Below, piece by piece: positions 27,377 through 35,638 of a DNA stretch of 64,000 nucleotides. A program made the translations under genes and the position numbers. Below the pieces are notes generated by a model. It was not told the origin of the DNA. It ran no database searches and saw only the letters and a program-made list of their open reading frames with translations. The stretch is from assembly GCF_002998925.1 (NCBI RefSeq), contig NZ_CP027228.1, positions 558,001 to 622,000 of the forward strand. The letters are read 5' to 3'. Every line of letters begins with the position of its first letter. The stretch's first letter is position 1. Source of the stretch: Mogibacterium diversum. GTDB lineage: Bacteria; Bacillota; Clostridia; Peptostreptococcales; Anaerovoracaceae.

Positions 27377-28756
27377 TTAATCAAAATATTTATGCTTTCT
27401 AGCGATGATGTTATCAATCCGTTCTACGTACATTCTATAGTCGTTTATATTAGGTATTCGTTCTAACCTGTTCTCTGATGGAAAATAACGCTTTCCAATC
27501 GCTCCTGCACCGAGCCCCATAATTGTCTGCATCTCTTCCATAATCCTTATGTTATACAAAGAATGTAGACCAGGGATACACCAACCGGTGTTTTCAAACG
27601 ATCCCATCTGATGCTTCTGCCTATATACATAATAAGGCACAAAACCAGCTGCATGAAGTATATTAGATGCTTTTTCTAACATCGTCTCCACCTCTCTAAT
27701 CCCTCTCAAATGATAATCGGGATCTTCCTGTTTGAGTTTAGAGCCTCGTTTTACAGATAATGTATGCACGGTAATGTTGTTAGCACCTATATCTATTAAC
27801 TTCTTAATAGTGTTTTCGATATCATCAGCTGTTTCATCTGGAAGACCAGCTATAACATCGGAATTTATAACCTCAAATTCATATTCACGAGCAAGTTTGA
27901 ATGCATTTCTTATGTCGTCACTTGAATGAGATCGACCGATTTTCTTAAGTGTTTCATCATTCAACGATTGAGGGTTGATACTAATTCGCCTAACGCCAAA
28001 TTCCTTTATTGCGCTTAATCTGTCTTTATCTATCGTATCTGGTCTACCAGCTTCAACTGTCGTTTCCATATCTCTCAGTTTAATGTCAAAAGAGTGCTCT
28101 ATTGAATTAAATAAAGAAACAAGTTCCATAGCATTTAGAGAAGTTGGTGTGCCACCACCAAAATATACACTTTCAATGCTCTTGCCAGATTCTCTAAAGA
28201 GCCTGCCACATTCATTTATTTCCTTTTTAAGCTCCGGAATATATCTGAGAATTGACTTATCTCTAGCAAGCTCAGAACCGAATGAACAATATGAGCAGAG
28301 GCTAGGGCAAAATGGAATGCTAGTGTATATTGACCATTTGTTACTGTCAGCAACGGGTACATTTTCAATCTGATATCTTAGAATCTCATCTATAAGTTTT
28401 CTTTTGCAATCTGAAACCATATATATATCAGATAAGCCCTTTTCAACTTCTGAAAAATCGTATCCTTCTAGATAGAGGTTCATCGCAGGCTTGAGAGGTT
28501 TAACACCTGTCAGAGTTCCCCAATCAGGAGATTTGCCAGTAATTTCAGATAGTGTTCTAAATATATCGCGTTTTATACAATCTCTATCTTGTCCCAAATC
28601 AGCGTTAAAAATCAGGCTGTAATCACCAAGTGATAAATTTTTAGCATTTTCTATATTAATTGGTATAACCTCATATTCATCGTCAGCAAAAAACTCGCGA
28701 GCTAACTCAGAATAGTGATGTTCGTTATGTATTCCATTAACATATAATCTATACAA
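27377..28756 (-). CDS. hemZ: Coproporphyrinogen dehydrogenase HemZ (radical SAM)
   Basis: 459 aa. The radical SAM motif CPSLCSYC (CxxxCxxC) is at about residue 168, followed by YFGGGTPTSL and the HemN-type GLPDET. The HemZ-specific N-terminal domain (YVNGIHNEHHY) precedes. Acts as oxygen-independent coproporphyrinogen oxidase or a related haem/SAM enzyme. The start is TTG at 28756, overlapping the previous gene by 8 bases with GAGGGA upstream; it is the only start that preserves the conserved N-terminus. Confidence 0.9.
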   Translation of the reverse strand: MYRLYVNGIHNEHHYSELAREFFADDEYEVIPINIENAKNLSLGDYSLIFNADLGQDRDCIKRDIFRTLSEITGKSPDWGTLTGVKPLKPAMNLYLEGYDFSEVEKGLSDIYMVSDCKRKLIDEILRYQIENVPVADSNKWSIYTSIPFCPSLCSYCSFGSELARDKSILRYIPELKKEINECGRLFRESGKSIESVYFGGGTPTSLNAMELVSLFNSIEHSFDIKLRDMETTVEAGRPDTIDKDRLSAIKEFGVRRISINPQSLNDETLKKIGRSHSSDDIRNAFKLAREYEFEVINSDVIAGLPDETADDIENTIKKLIDIGANNITVHTLSVKRGSKLKQEDPDYHLRGIREVETMLEKASNILHAAGFVPYYVYRQKHQMGSFENTGWCIPGLHSLYNIRIMEEMQTIMGLGAGAIGKRYFPSENRLERIPNINDYRMYVERIDNIIARKHKYFD

Positions 28757-29372
28757 AAGGATTTTCCCTCATCTCTAATTCAATAGTTGTGGATGGTCCA
28801 TGACCTGGATATACAATCGTCTTACCATCTAGTTTAAAGAGCTTGTTCTGAATTGATTCTTTGAGATGCCCCCAATTTCCGCCATATAAATCTGTTCTTC
28901 CAACACTCTTGAAAAACAAAGTATCACCGCTGAACAGATTTCCATCAGCAAGAATGCACATCCCACCCTTAGTATGACCTGGTGTTGTGATAAACTTGAG
29001 GGTTGTGTTGCCAAGCATAAGTTCTTCGTTATCAGCAATGTAGATATCAGCTTCTAAGGCGATATCTTCATTCGTGTATTGCTTAGTTCCATTGATTGAA
29101 GAATCGGTTATCATCTCATGCTCATCAAAATTTACAATCAGCTTTGCATTAGGATAATTGCTCTTGTATTCATTAAGGGCAATTATATGATCCCAATGTG
29201 CATGAGTCAGAATAATATAACTTAACTTATTCTCTCCTCCGATAAAATAATCGATAGAGTCATTGTGACAGCCTGGATCAATTACCGCACAAAGCCCTGT
29301 AGCATCATCCTTTACTACATATGTGTTTTCTCCTATTGGAGCACATTCAATTCGTTTAACATTTATACTCAT
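28749..29372 (-). CDS. MBL-fold hydrolase, glyoxalase II-like (YqgX/GloC type)
   Basis: 207 aa metallo-beta-lactamase fold. THAHWDHI (HxHxDH), TPGHTKGGM, FSGDTLF and YPGHG follow in order, so the two-zinc site is complete. It is the shorter GloC-like type without the C-terminal helical domain of classical glyoxalase II. Hydrolyses a thioester such as S-lactoylglutathione or another thiol ester; substrate not clear. Position between relA and hemZ is typical of Clostridia. Confidence 0.88.
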   Translation of the reverse strand: MSINVKRIECAPIGENTYVVKDDATGLCAVIDPGCHNDSIDYFIGGENKLSYIILTHAHWDHIIALNEYKSNYPNAKLIVNFDEHEMITDSSINGTKQYTNEDIALEADIYIADNEELMLGNTTLKFITTPGHTKGGMCILADGNLFSGDTLFFKSVGRTDLYGGNWGHLKESIQNKLFKLDGKTIVYPGHGPSTTIELEMRENPFV

Positions 29373-31570
29373 TATGATCTAGCCCTATATACCTCTGAAA
29401 TACCTGGAACATTACGAAGCGCTATTAAAAGTCGCTGCATCTGATGTGTATCTGATATTGATACCGTTAGTGTACATGTAATATTGTTGTCCTCGGCTGG
29501 TCTCATATTAACTCCAGAAAGCTTTATATCTAAATCTTCGCAAACCTTTGATATATCACTAAACAGCCCTTTTCTATCCTGCCCAGAAACAAGGACATCC
29601 GCATAGTATGTCTGACCGAGTTTAGGAGTTTCCCATTCTACCTGAATAAGTCTACCCTTCTCATAATTCGGCAAGCTAAGTATATTTGTGCAGTCTTTTC
29701 TGTGGACAGTAATACCTCTACCTTTTGTGATAAAGCCGATGATGTCGTCACCAGGTACAGGATTGCAGCATCTAGCAACTTTAATCAGAAGGTTGTCAGA
29801 ACCTTTAACCGTAATTCCAGGTGTTCCTGAATTGGATTCATGCTTTATTGGTTTCTTTTTTATTATTTCTTCAGCTTTTTTTTCTTCTTTATGAGTATCT
29901 TCGATATAGTAATCGATAAGCCTTTGACCAAGTCTTACCTGAGCTGCACCACCTCCAGAGATAGAGGAGTATAGCTCATTTATATTACTCATACCTAAAT
30001 CTTTTACAGCCTTAAGCAGGTAAGAATTTTTTGCAACAAGTGCAGGATCGTACCCTTTTTTTCTAATATAGTTAGTGATATTATTCTTACCTTTTTCAAC
30101 AACATTAGTCTTATCAGCTTTGCGTAACCAATTTCTAATCTTATTTTTTGCTTGAGAGCTCTTTGCGATATTAAGCCAATCCATGCTAGGGCCAGCAGAG
30201 TTCGCTGAAGTGATAATTTCTACGATATCACCAGTGTTAAGCTTATGGTCAATAGTGACCATCTTTCCGTTAACTTTAGCACCAACGCACCTTACGCCTA
30301 CATCTGTATGGATTTTAAATGCAAAATCGATAGGTGTAGACTCCGCAGGAAGTTCAACAACATCACCATGAGGTGTAAAAACAAATACCTGATGATCAAA
30401 TAAATCAACTTTTAAAGTCTCAAGAAATTCTAGCGAGTCATCAGTTTCCTTTTGCCATTCGAGAGCCTGCCTTAACCACGCTAATTTCTTTTCATCTTCA
30501 TCTTCGGTACCGACAGCCTTTCCTTCTTTGTATTTCCAGTGAGCGGCGATACCGTATTCTGCAATGCGATGCATCTCCTTAGTCCTAATCTGAATTTCAA
30601 ATGGATTACCATTATCATCTAGGACGGTTGTGTGTATCGATTGATACATATTTGGTTTTGGCATTGCAATGTAATCTTTAAACCTGCCAGGAATAGGAGT
30701 CCATTTAGTATGAACAAGTCCGAGAGCAGCATAACAATCTTTTACACTATCGACGATGATTCTGATAGCCGTTAAATCAAAAATTTCATCTAACTGCTTC
30801 TTTTGGATTACCATTTTCTTATAAATGCTGTATAGGTGCTTAGAGCGCCCCATTACTTCGCATTCAATATGTGCATTATCAAGTCCTTCTTTTATTTCAG
30901 ATATTAATCGCTGAACAACGCTTTCTCTACTCTCTCGTCTCTGACTTACTTTGCTAGATAGCTCCTTATATTCGTTTGGATGAAGGTACATAAGAGCTAA
31001 GTCTTCTAACTCAAATTTAATGCTATATATACCGAGGCGTCCAGCAAGTGGAGCATAGATCTCAAGTGTTTCTAGAGCCTTCTCCTCACGCTTTTTTGTC
31101 GGCATATATTCTAAAGTTCTCATATTATGAAGTCTATCGGCAAGCTTAATAATCAGTACTCTAATGTCTTTCGACATAGCAAGGAACATCTTTCGAAAAT
31201 TTTCAGCTTGAAGTTCTTCTTTTGAATCGTATTTGATATTGCCAAGTTTGGTAACACCATCGACCAGAAGTGCAATTTCTTCACCAAAATCTTCGACTAA
31301 TTGTTCGCGGGTATATGGAGTATCTTCGACGACATCATGCATCAGTCCGGCAATAATTGTTTCGGTATCCATGCCAAAATTAGCCAATATAAAGCTGACA
31401 GCAATAGGATGAATTATGTACGGTTCCCCGCTTTTCCTAAGCTGCCCTTTATGCAGATTATTAGCTATTTCAAATGCCTTAACCACAAGCGGTGAATTAT
31501 ACTTGTGGTTAAGACTTTCAAGCTTAGCTATAAATTCTTCAGTTGTCATAACTACAGCTTCTGACTGCAA
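29372..31570 (-). CDS. relA: Bifunctional (p)ppGpp synthetase/hydrolase RelA/SpoT
   Basis: 732 aa. HD hydrolase domain with MHDVVEDT intact (about residues 45-150). Synthetase domain with GRFKDYIAMPKPNMYQSIHT and the EIQIRT motif (about 240-360). TGS domain starting VFVFTPHGDV, helical and zinc-finger-like part with VARCCNPVPGD, and a C-terminal ACT. Both activities look intact. The start is TTG at 31570, with GGAGG six bases upstream; the ATG seven codons later has no site. Confidence 0.96.
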   Translation of the reverse strand: MQSEAVVMTTEEFIAKLESLNHKYNSPLVVKAFEIANNLHKGQLRKSGEPYIIHPIAVSFILANFGMDTETIIAGLMHDVVEDTPYTREQLVEDFGEEIALLVDGVTKLGNIKYDSKEELQAENFRKMFLAMSKDIRVLIIKLADRLHNMRTLEYMPTKKREEKALETLEIYAPLAGRLGIYSIKFELEDLALMYLHPNEYKELSSKVSQRRESRESVVQRLISEIKEGLDNAHIECEVMGRSKHLYSIYKKMVIQKKQLDEIFDLTAIRIIVDSVKDCYAALGLVHTKWTPIPGRFKDYIAMPKPNMYQSIHTTVLDDNGNPFEIQIRTKEMHRIAEYGIAAHWKYKEGKAVGTEDEDEKKLAWLRQALEWQKETDDSLEFLETLKVDLFDHQVFVFTPHGDVVELPAESTPIDFAFKIHTDVGVRCVGAKVNGKMVTIDHKLNTGDIVEIITSANSAGPSMDWLNIAKSSQAKNKIRNWLRKADKTNVVEKGKNNITNYIRKKGYDPALVAKNSYLLKAVKDLGMSNINELYSSISGGGAAQVRLGQRLIDYYIEDTHKEEKKAEEIIKKKPIKHESNSGTPGITVKGSDNLLIKVARCCNPVPGDDIIGFITKGRGITVHRKDCTNILSLPNYEKGRLIQVEWETPKLGQTYYADVLVSGQDRKGLFSDISKVCEDLDIKLSGVNMRPAEDNNITCTLTVSISDTHQMQRLLIALRNVPGISEVYRARS

Positions 31571-31601
31571 ATTTTGCCTCCAATAGATTTAATTTAAATT
31601 G

Positions 31602-33875
31602 CTATTTTATTATGCCGTCGTTCTCGCGTTTAGCGCGCTCAATCCTCTTGCGCTGCTTCTCGTTTTGCTCTATGCGTTTTGCGTACTTTGACATATTCTG
31701 CTTACGCATCGACTCATAAAGAAGTGGGCTGCATAAGAATATTGATGAATACGTTCCTACCGATACACCGATAATTAACGGTATCAAGAACTGTCTAATT
31801 TCAGATGAAACTAGGAAGAACAGTGGAATCATAACAACAATAGTTGTAAGCGACGTCATAATCGACCTCGATAGGGTCTGATTGATACTGTCATTTATGA
31901 GTTCTACAACTTCTTTACGCTTGTAGAACTTTGTATTCTCACGTATTCTATCAAACACTACGATAGTATCATTGATGGAATAACCTACAACGGTCAATAT
32001 ACCAGCGATAAATGGATTGTTGATTGTAAATCCAAATATTGCGTAAATAGCAAGCGTTACTAATACGTCATGACCAAGTCCGCTGACAGCAGCAAGTCCG
32101 TAGTTCCAGTTCTTGAATCTAAATCTTATGTATATAAGCATACAGAACGTTGCTATGAGTACGGACTTAACAGCGTTATGTCTCAGCTCTTTTCCTACTG
32201 TTGGTCCAAACTCTTCAGATGAAAGAACAGCGCCCTTCTTCAAGCTGTATTTTGAATCAATTGTATTAATTACCTCTTGTCGCTGATCGGCTTTTAGCGC
32301 TTTTATCGTCCTAATTACAATTTGGTTGTTCTTGTCGCCAGCATATACAATCTGAGGATCTAGTTTGTGCTTAGCGATCGTTTTCTTAACCTCTTCGATA
32401 TTGACCTTCTTGCCCATATCAAGCTGAATAGTTGTTCCGCCAGTAAAATCGATTCCGTAGTTGAAACCCTTAAACCCGGCACAAGCGATTCCGATGATAA
32501 TTACGCTAAGTGAGAGAGCGTAGAATTTCTTTCGATTTCCGATGAAGTCAAACTCACGCTTTAGTTTAAATCTAGGAGTACCGTCTTCGTTTACTCCAAA
32601 ATATTTGTTCTTTCCAAATGTCTTACTGTCAGCAAGAAGCGTCACGTATAGCTGAGTTATTATAACAGCTGTAAAAATACTGCAAATTGTACCGAGCATT
32701 AGAGTAAGAGCGAAGCCCTTAACCGCTGTAGTACCAATTAGATATAATACGATTGAAGCAATCAGCGTTGTGGTCTGAGAATCGACAACAGTTGATAATG
32801 CAGATTTAAATCCTGTGTCAACTGCAGCTCTGATCGATTTACCCTTTGATATTTCCTCTCTGATTCTAGTAAATATAATAACGTTTGAGTCAACAGCCAT
32901 ACCTATTGAGAGAATTATACCAGCAATACCAGGAAGCGTTAGAACTGCCCCTAGTGAAGCCATTGCTACCAATACTATTAGAACATATAGCGACAGAGCA
33001 AGGTCCGCAATAAATCCTAGTAGTCCATATGCTACAAGCATAATTAAGAAAACAATAGCAAGACCGATGATACCTGCCTTAACAGATTTAACTAGCGCAT
33101 TCGCTCCAATCGTCGCAGTCTCAACTGATGAGTTAACTTCTGTAAGAGACGCAGGTAGTGCACCTCCTCTAATGAGAGACGATGTCTGTGAAGCTTCTTC
33201 TTTTGAAAAACCACCCTGTCTAGTAATCTCACAGCTTCTGCTGTTTATCACGCTTTTCGCTGTAGGTGCAGAAATAACTTTGTTATCAAGCATAATGATG
33301 ATTGACTGTGCATCAAAGGCGCTACCATCGGAGTTCTTTAGTGTTGCAGTTACAGCACCTTGAGAAGTTTTTTCAGTCGCTTTTGCAAACTTTTGTGAGC
33401 CTGCAGAGGTGAAGTCCATAGTAATCTTGTATCCACCATTATTTGAATCAGTGCTAAATGATGCATCTTTGATATCATTACCATTCATAATCTGAGTGCC
33501 ATCAGCGAGTAAAAATCTGAGCTGAGCCGTCTTACCAATCTGCTTGATGGCTGTATCAGCATCATCAACTCCCGGCATTTCGACACGAACTTTATTATTA
33601 CCTTCTACAGAAACTGTTGCCTCTGAAATACCCATTGCGTTAACACGGTTTTCAAGTACTGATTTAGTCTGATCCATAAGTTTACTAAGATCAGATCCAG
33701 TTGCTTTCGTATCTGCCTGAAGTAATACATACACACCACCGTTAATATCAAGACCGTATTTGAGCTGTTTGTTAATGCTCTTAATGGGACCAGCTCCGTT
33801 AATAGCAATAGCCCATCCAATAATGATAATAACTGTAACTAATACTGCTAAAAACTTTTTTGTTCCAGTTTTCAT
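31602..33875 (-). CDS. secDF: Protein translocase SecDF fusion
   Basis: 757 aa from the ATG at 33875. SecD part: TM1 near residues 8-28, KYGLDINGGVYVLLQ, large external domain, then five TMs with SIGMAVDSNVIIFTRIREE. SecF part from about residue 465: YGIDFTGGT, the GYSINDTIVVFDRIRENTK motif and the last TMs. Uses the proton motive force to help release of secreted proteins. An in-frame upstream stretch back to 33944 begins right at the predicted +1 and is unlikely to be translated. yajC lies upstream with an intervening terminator. Confidence 0.96.
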   Translation of the reverse strand: MKTGTKKFLAVLVTVIIIIGWAIAINGAGPIKSINKQLKYGLDINGGVYVLLQADTKATGSDLSKLMDQTKSVLENRVNAMGISEATVSVEGNNKVRVEMPGVDDADTAIKQIGKTAQLRFLLADGTQIMNGNDIKDASFSTDSNNGGYKITMDFTSAGSQKFAKATEKTSQGAVTATLKNSDGSAFDAQSIIIMLDNKVISAPTAKSVINSRSCEITRQGGFSKEEASQTSSLIRGGALPASLTEVNSSVETATIGANALVKSVKAGIIGLAIVFLIMLVAYGLLGFIADLALSLYVLIVLVAMASLGAVLTLPGIAGIILSIGMAVDSNVIIFTRIREEISKGKSIRAAVDTGFKSALSTVVDSQTTTLIASIVLYLIGTTAVKGFALTLMLGTICSIFTAVIITQLYVTLLADSKTFGKNKYFGVNEDGTPRFKLKREFDFIGNRKKFYALSLSVIIIGIACAGFKGFNYGIDFTGGTTIQLDMGKKVNIEEVKKTIAKHKLDPQIVYAGDKNNQIVIRTIKALKADQRQEVINTIDSKYSLKKGAVLSSEEFGPTVGKELRHNAVKSVLIATFCMLIYIRFRFKNWNYGLAAVSGLGHDVLVTLAIYAIFGFTINNPFIAGILTVVGYSINDTIVVFDRIRENTKFYKRKEVVELINDSINQTLSRSIMTSLTTIVVMIPLFFLVSSEIRQFLIPLIIGVSVGTYSSIFLCSPLLYESMRKQNMSKYAKRIEQNEKQRKRIERAKRENDGIIK

Positions 33876-33954
33876 AATTACGAATTGCCCTTCCTTCGTC
33901 ATGCAATGAGGACACAAGCCCCCAATTATTAAATAATACTTCAAGATATTTTAC

Positions 33955-33983
33955 ATTATATAGGCGATTTCTTCAAGTGATAA
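33955..33983 (-). promoter_or_regulatory. secDF promoter
   Basis: Minus strand: TTATCA (33978-33983), 17-base spacer, perfect TATAAT (33955-33960). Leaves a ~70-base leader before the secDF ATG. Confidence 0.65.
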
Positions 33984-34018
33984 ATCCGTTGATAAATAGC
34001 TATTTTGAGCATAATTCA

Positions 34019-34044
34019 AAATAAGGTTATTTATGACCTTATTT
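34019..34044. repeat. AT-rich inverted repeat, possible second terminator after yajC
   Basis: AAATAAGGT and ACCTTATTT form a 9-bp stem with an 8-base loop, with four T following on the minus strand. It lies between the yajC terminator and the secDF promoter, so it could be a backup terminator. Confidence 0.45.
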
Positions 34045-34075
34045 GTCGTTAATTTAGATAGTCTTTTAGTAAAAA

Positions 34076-34108
34076 AACAAATAAAAAAGGTGTGCAACAT
34101 GCACACCC
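34076..34108 (-). terminator. yajC terminator
   Basis: Minus strand: GGTGTGC, loop ATGTT, GCACACC, then TTTTTTATTTG. Starts 11 bases after the yajC stop and separates yajC from secDF. Confidence 0.85.
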
Positions 34109-34118
34109 TAAACTCTAA

Positions 34119-34535
34119 CTATTCGGCATCCTTTTCAGTGTCATCCTTGCTATCAGATTTTTTAGCACCAAGCTTCTTTGGAGTAACCTTCTTGGATCTG
34201 TTAACATGTGTCTCTTCTGCAGGTTCAGCTTTTTCTTCAGGCTGTTTATCTTCCTTTTTGTCAGATTCCTGTTTGCCAACAACGCTACCTACAGCAGATT
34301 TAACAATCTCCATTTTAGTCTTGCCTGAACCAGTTTCGATAAGAATTCTATCATCCTTAATTCTTACAATTTTTCCGACAATACCACCAATTGTGACGAT
34401 ATTATCACCAGGCTTAAGAGCAGCTCTCATGCTAGTAACTTCTTTGTCACGCTTTCTCTGTGGTCTAATAAGCATAAAGTAGATAAGTGGTATAAATACC
34501 AATATTAAGACGATATTGTATAAACCTGTCTTCAT
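34119..34535 (-). CDS. yajC: Preprotein translocase subunit YajC
   Basis: 138 aa. One membrane helix (about residues 6-23) followed by MLIRPQRKRDKE, the family hallmark, then a small KOW-like domain (LKPGDNIVTIGGIVGKI). The last ~45 residues are a charged Lys/Glu/Asp-rich tail longer than in E. coli YajC. It works with SecDF in export. ATG preceded by GGAGG. No terminator separates it from the tRNA-Leu pair upstream, so it may be co-transcribed with them. Confidence 0.93.
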   Translation of the reverse strand: MKTGLYNIVLILVFIPLIYFMLIRPQRKRDKEVTSMRAALKPGDNIVTIGGIVGKIVRIKDDRILIETGSGKTKMEIVKSAVGSVVGKQESDKKEDKQPEEKAEPAEETHVNRSKKVTPKKLGAKKSDSKDDTEKDAE

Positions 34536-34581
34536 CTCTGAACCTCCATATTTTCGTTATGGTAATAAATGAAAAATAAAC

Positions 34582-34668
34582 TGGTGCCGGCGATGGGGGT
34601 CGAACCCATACGGTATTACTACCACGGGATTTTGAATCCCGCGCGTCTGCCAATTCCACCACGCCGGC
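34582..34668 (-). tRNA. tRNA-Leu(CAA)
   Basis: Minus strand. The 7-bp acceptor stem GCCGGCG/CGCCGGC closes the cloverleaf, and the T loop reads GGTTCGACCC. The anticodon loop TTCAAAA gives anticodon CAA. A long variable arm marks it as a class II tRNA, and CCA is encoded. A 13-base D-loop segment TGGCAGACGCG fits leucine. Confidence 0.97.
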
Positions 34669-34695
34669 AAAATTCTTATTTTTTTGTAAAAAAAA

Positions 34696-34777
34696 TGGTG
34701 TGGCTGACTGGACTCGAACCAGCACGGTCTCCCACATGCCCCTCAAGCATGCGCGTCTGCCATTCCGCCACAGCCAC
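34696..34777 (-). tRNA. tRNA-Leu(GAG)
   Basis: Minus strand. Acceptor GTGGCTG/CAGCCAC, T loop GGTTCGAGTCC, anticodon loop TTGAGGG giving GAG, long variable arm, encoded CCA. It is 27 bases upstream of tRNA-Leu(CAA) and shares its promoter. Confidence 0.97.
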
Positions 34778-34788
34778 ACGACTATTTA

Positions 34789-34817
34789 AATATACAAAAT
34801 AATCGCTTTAATTGCAA
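34789..34817 (-). promoter_or_regulatory. Promoter of the tRNA-Leu pair
   Basis: Minus strand: TTGCAA (34812-34817), 17-base spacer, TATATT (34789-34794). Transcription would begin a few bases before tRNA-Leu(GAG). Confidence 0.8.
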
Positions 34818-34918
34818 GTAAAATATAAAAAAACTTTTAAATTAATCAATGATAACAATCAAATGAACAAGAGAAATTTAATTAGATTATGTACCTGTCC
34901 AAATTAAGATTTAATATA

Positions 34919-35638
34919 CTAGTAATAAAAACCTGTCTTATCATCTGTGTACTGCTTAAGCCTCATCTCGTAAGCAGCTTTAGCTGTATCGTAAAATGCA
35001 GGCTTAAATTCAGACATGCCAATTTCATTAGCAAAATCAATTGTAAAATCCGGATTGAGAATCAGTAATGGACCAAGTAAATACGTGCCCATAAAATTTT
35101 TATAATGAATACCCTCACGTGTTTCTTTACTGTTAAATCCAGGTCCTCTAATGGTATCAAAAAGTGGTTCAATTTCATCATCATAGAAACTATGACCAAA
35201 TTGGCTTTTAAATCCAACTATCTTAATATCATTATACATACCGACATAGAGTGAATTAAAACGTTTGGCTAGAATATCTCTCTCAGTGTGATAATTAAAA
35301 ACTTTAAGACAGTCAATCTTTTCCCCTGTCTTATCAATTATATATTTACCAAAAACCTCAACAGCATTGCCAGTAACTAAAAAACGCTGCCCTTGCTCTA
35401 TAGCATCTTTCATTTCGTCGACATACATTGATGCATTATCTATAAAAAGCTGCTGACCGCGTTCAGTCATGGTTCCTCTGTATACAAGGTCGACTTTACC
35501 CTTGTTTAAAAAAGTGGGACGCTCACCAATATTTGTTTCTATTATTTCAATCTCTGGAAAAGAATCCTTAAGATACTTAATATTGGCGGAGTCTCCATAT
35601 AAGTTACTGAGCTCTGGATAAAGCATTTCGATAATCAT
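34919..35638 (-). CDS. GatD-like protein lacking the glutaminase active site
   Basis: 239 aa, the length of GatD, the glutamine amidotransferase subunit of lipid II isoglutaminyl synthase. Homology is clear (ELSNLYGDSANI at the start; EGIHYKNFMGTYLLGPLL near residues 175-192). The nucleophile position of canonical TICGGYQFLG reads VTGNAVEVFG, with Gly90 for Cys. The catalytic His in GTYLHGP is Leu188 (GTYLLGP). The only cysteine is Cys110, outside the site. It therefore should not hydrolyse glutamine. ATG follows the MurT-like stop directly (TAAATG), so they are coupled and probably form a complex. Confidence 0.85.
   Translation of the reverse strand: MIIEMLYPELSNLYGDSANIKYLKDSFPEIEIIETNIGERPTFLNKGKVDLVYRGTMTERGQQLFIDNASMYVDEMKDAIEQGQRFLVTGNAVEVFGKYIIDKTGEKIDCLKVFNYHTERDILAKRFNSLYVGMYNDIKIVGFKSQFGHSFYDDEIEPLFDTIRGPGFNSKETREGIHYKNFMGTYLLGPLLILNPDFTIDFANEIGMSEFKPAFYDTAKAAYEMRLKQYTDDKTGFYY

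Noticed and set aside
32815..33363. 182-codon plus-strand open frame
   Set aside because: Lies fully opposite the secDF coding sequence, has no ribosome site and no family-like motifs.
33876..33944. N-terminal extension of secDF with a CPHC motif
   Set aside because: Begins at the predicted transcription start with a TTG and no ribosome site.
34033..34482. 149-codon plus-strand open frame
   Set aside because: Antisense to yajC and crossing its terminator; serine-rich shadow composition.
34465..34779. Minus-strand open frame over the tRNA genes
   Set aside because: Reads through two tRNA-Leu cloverleaves; a false frame.
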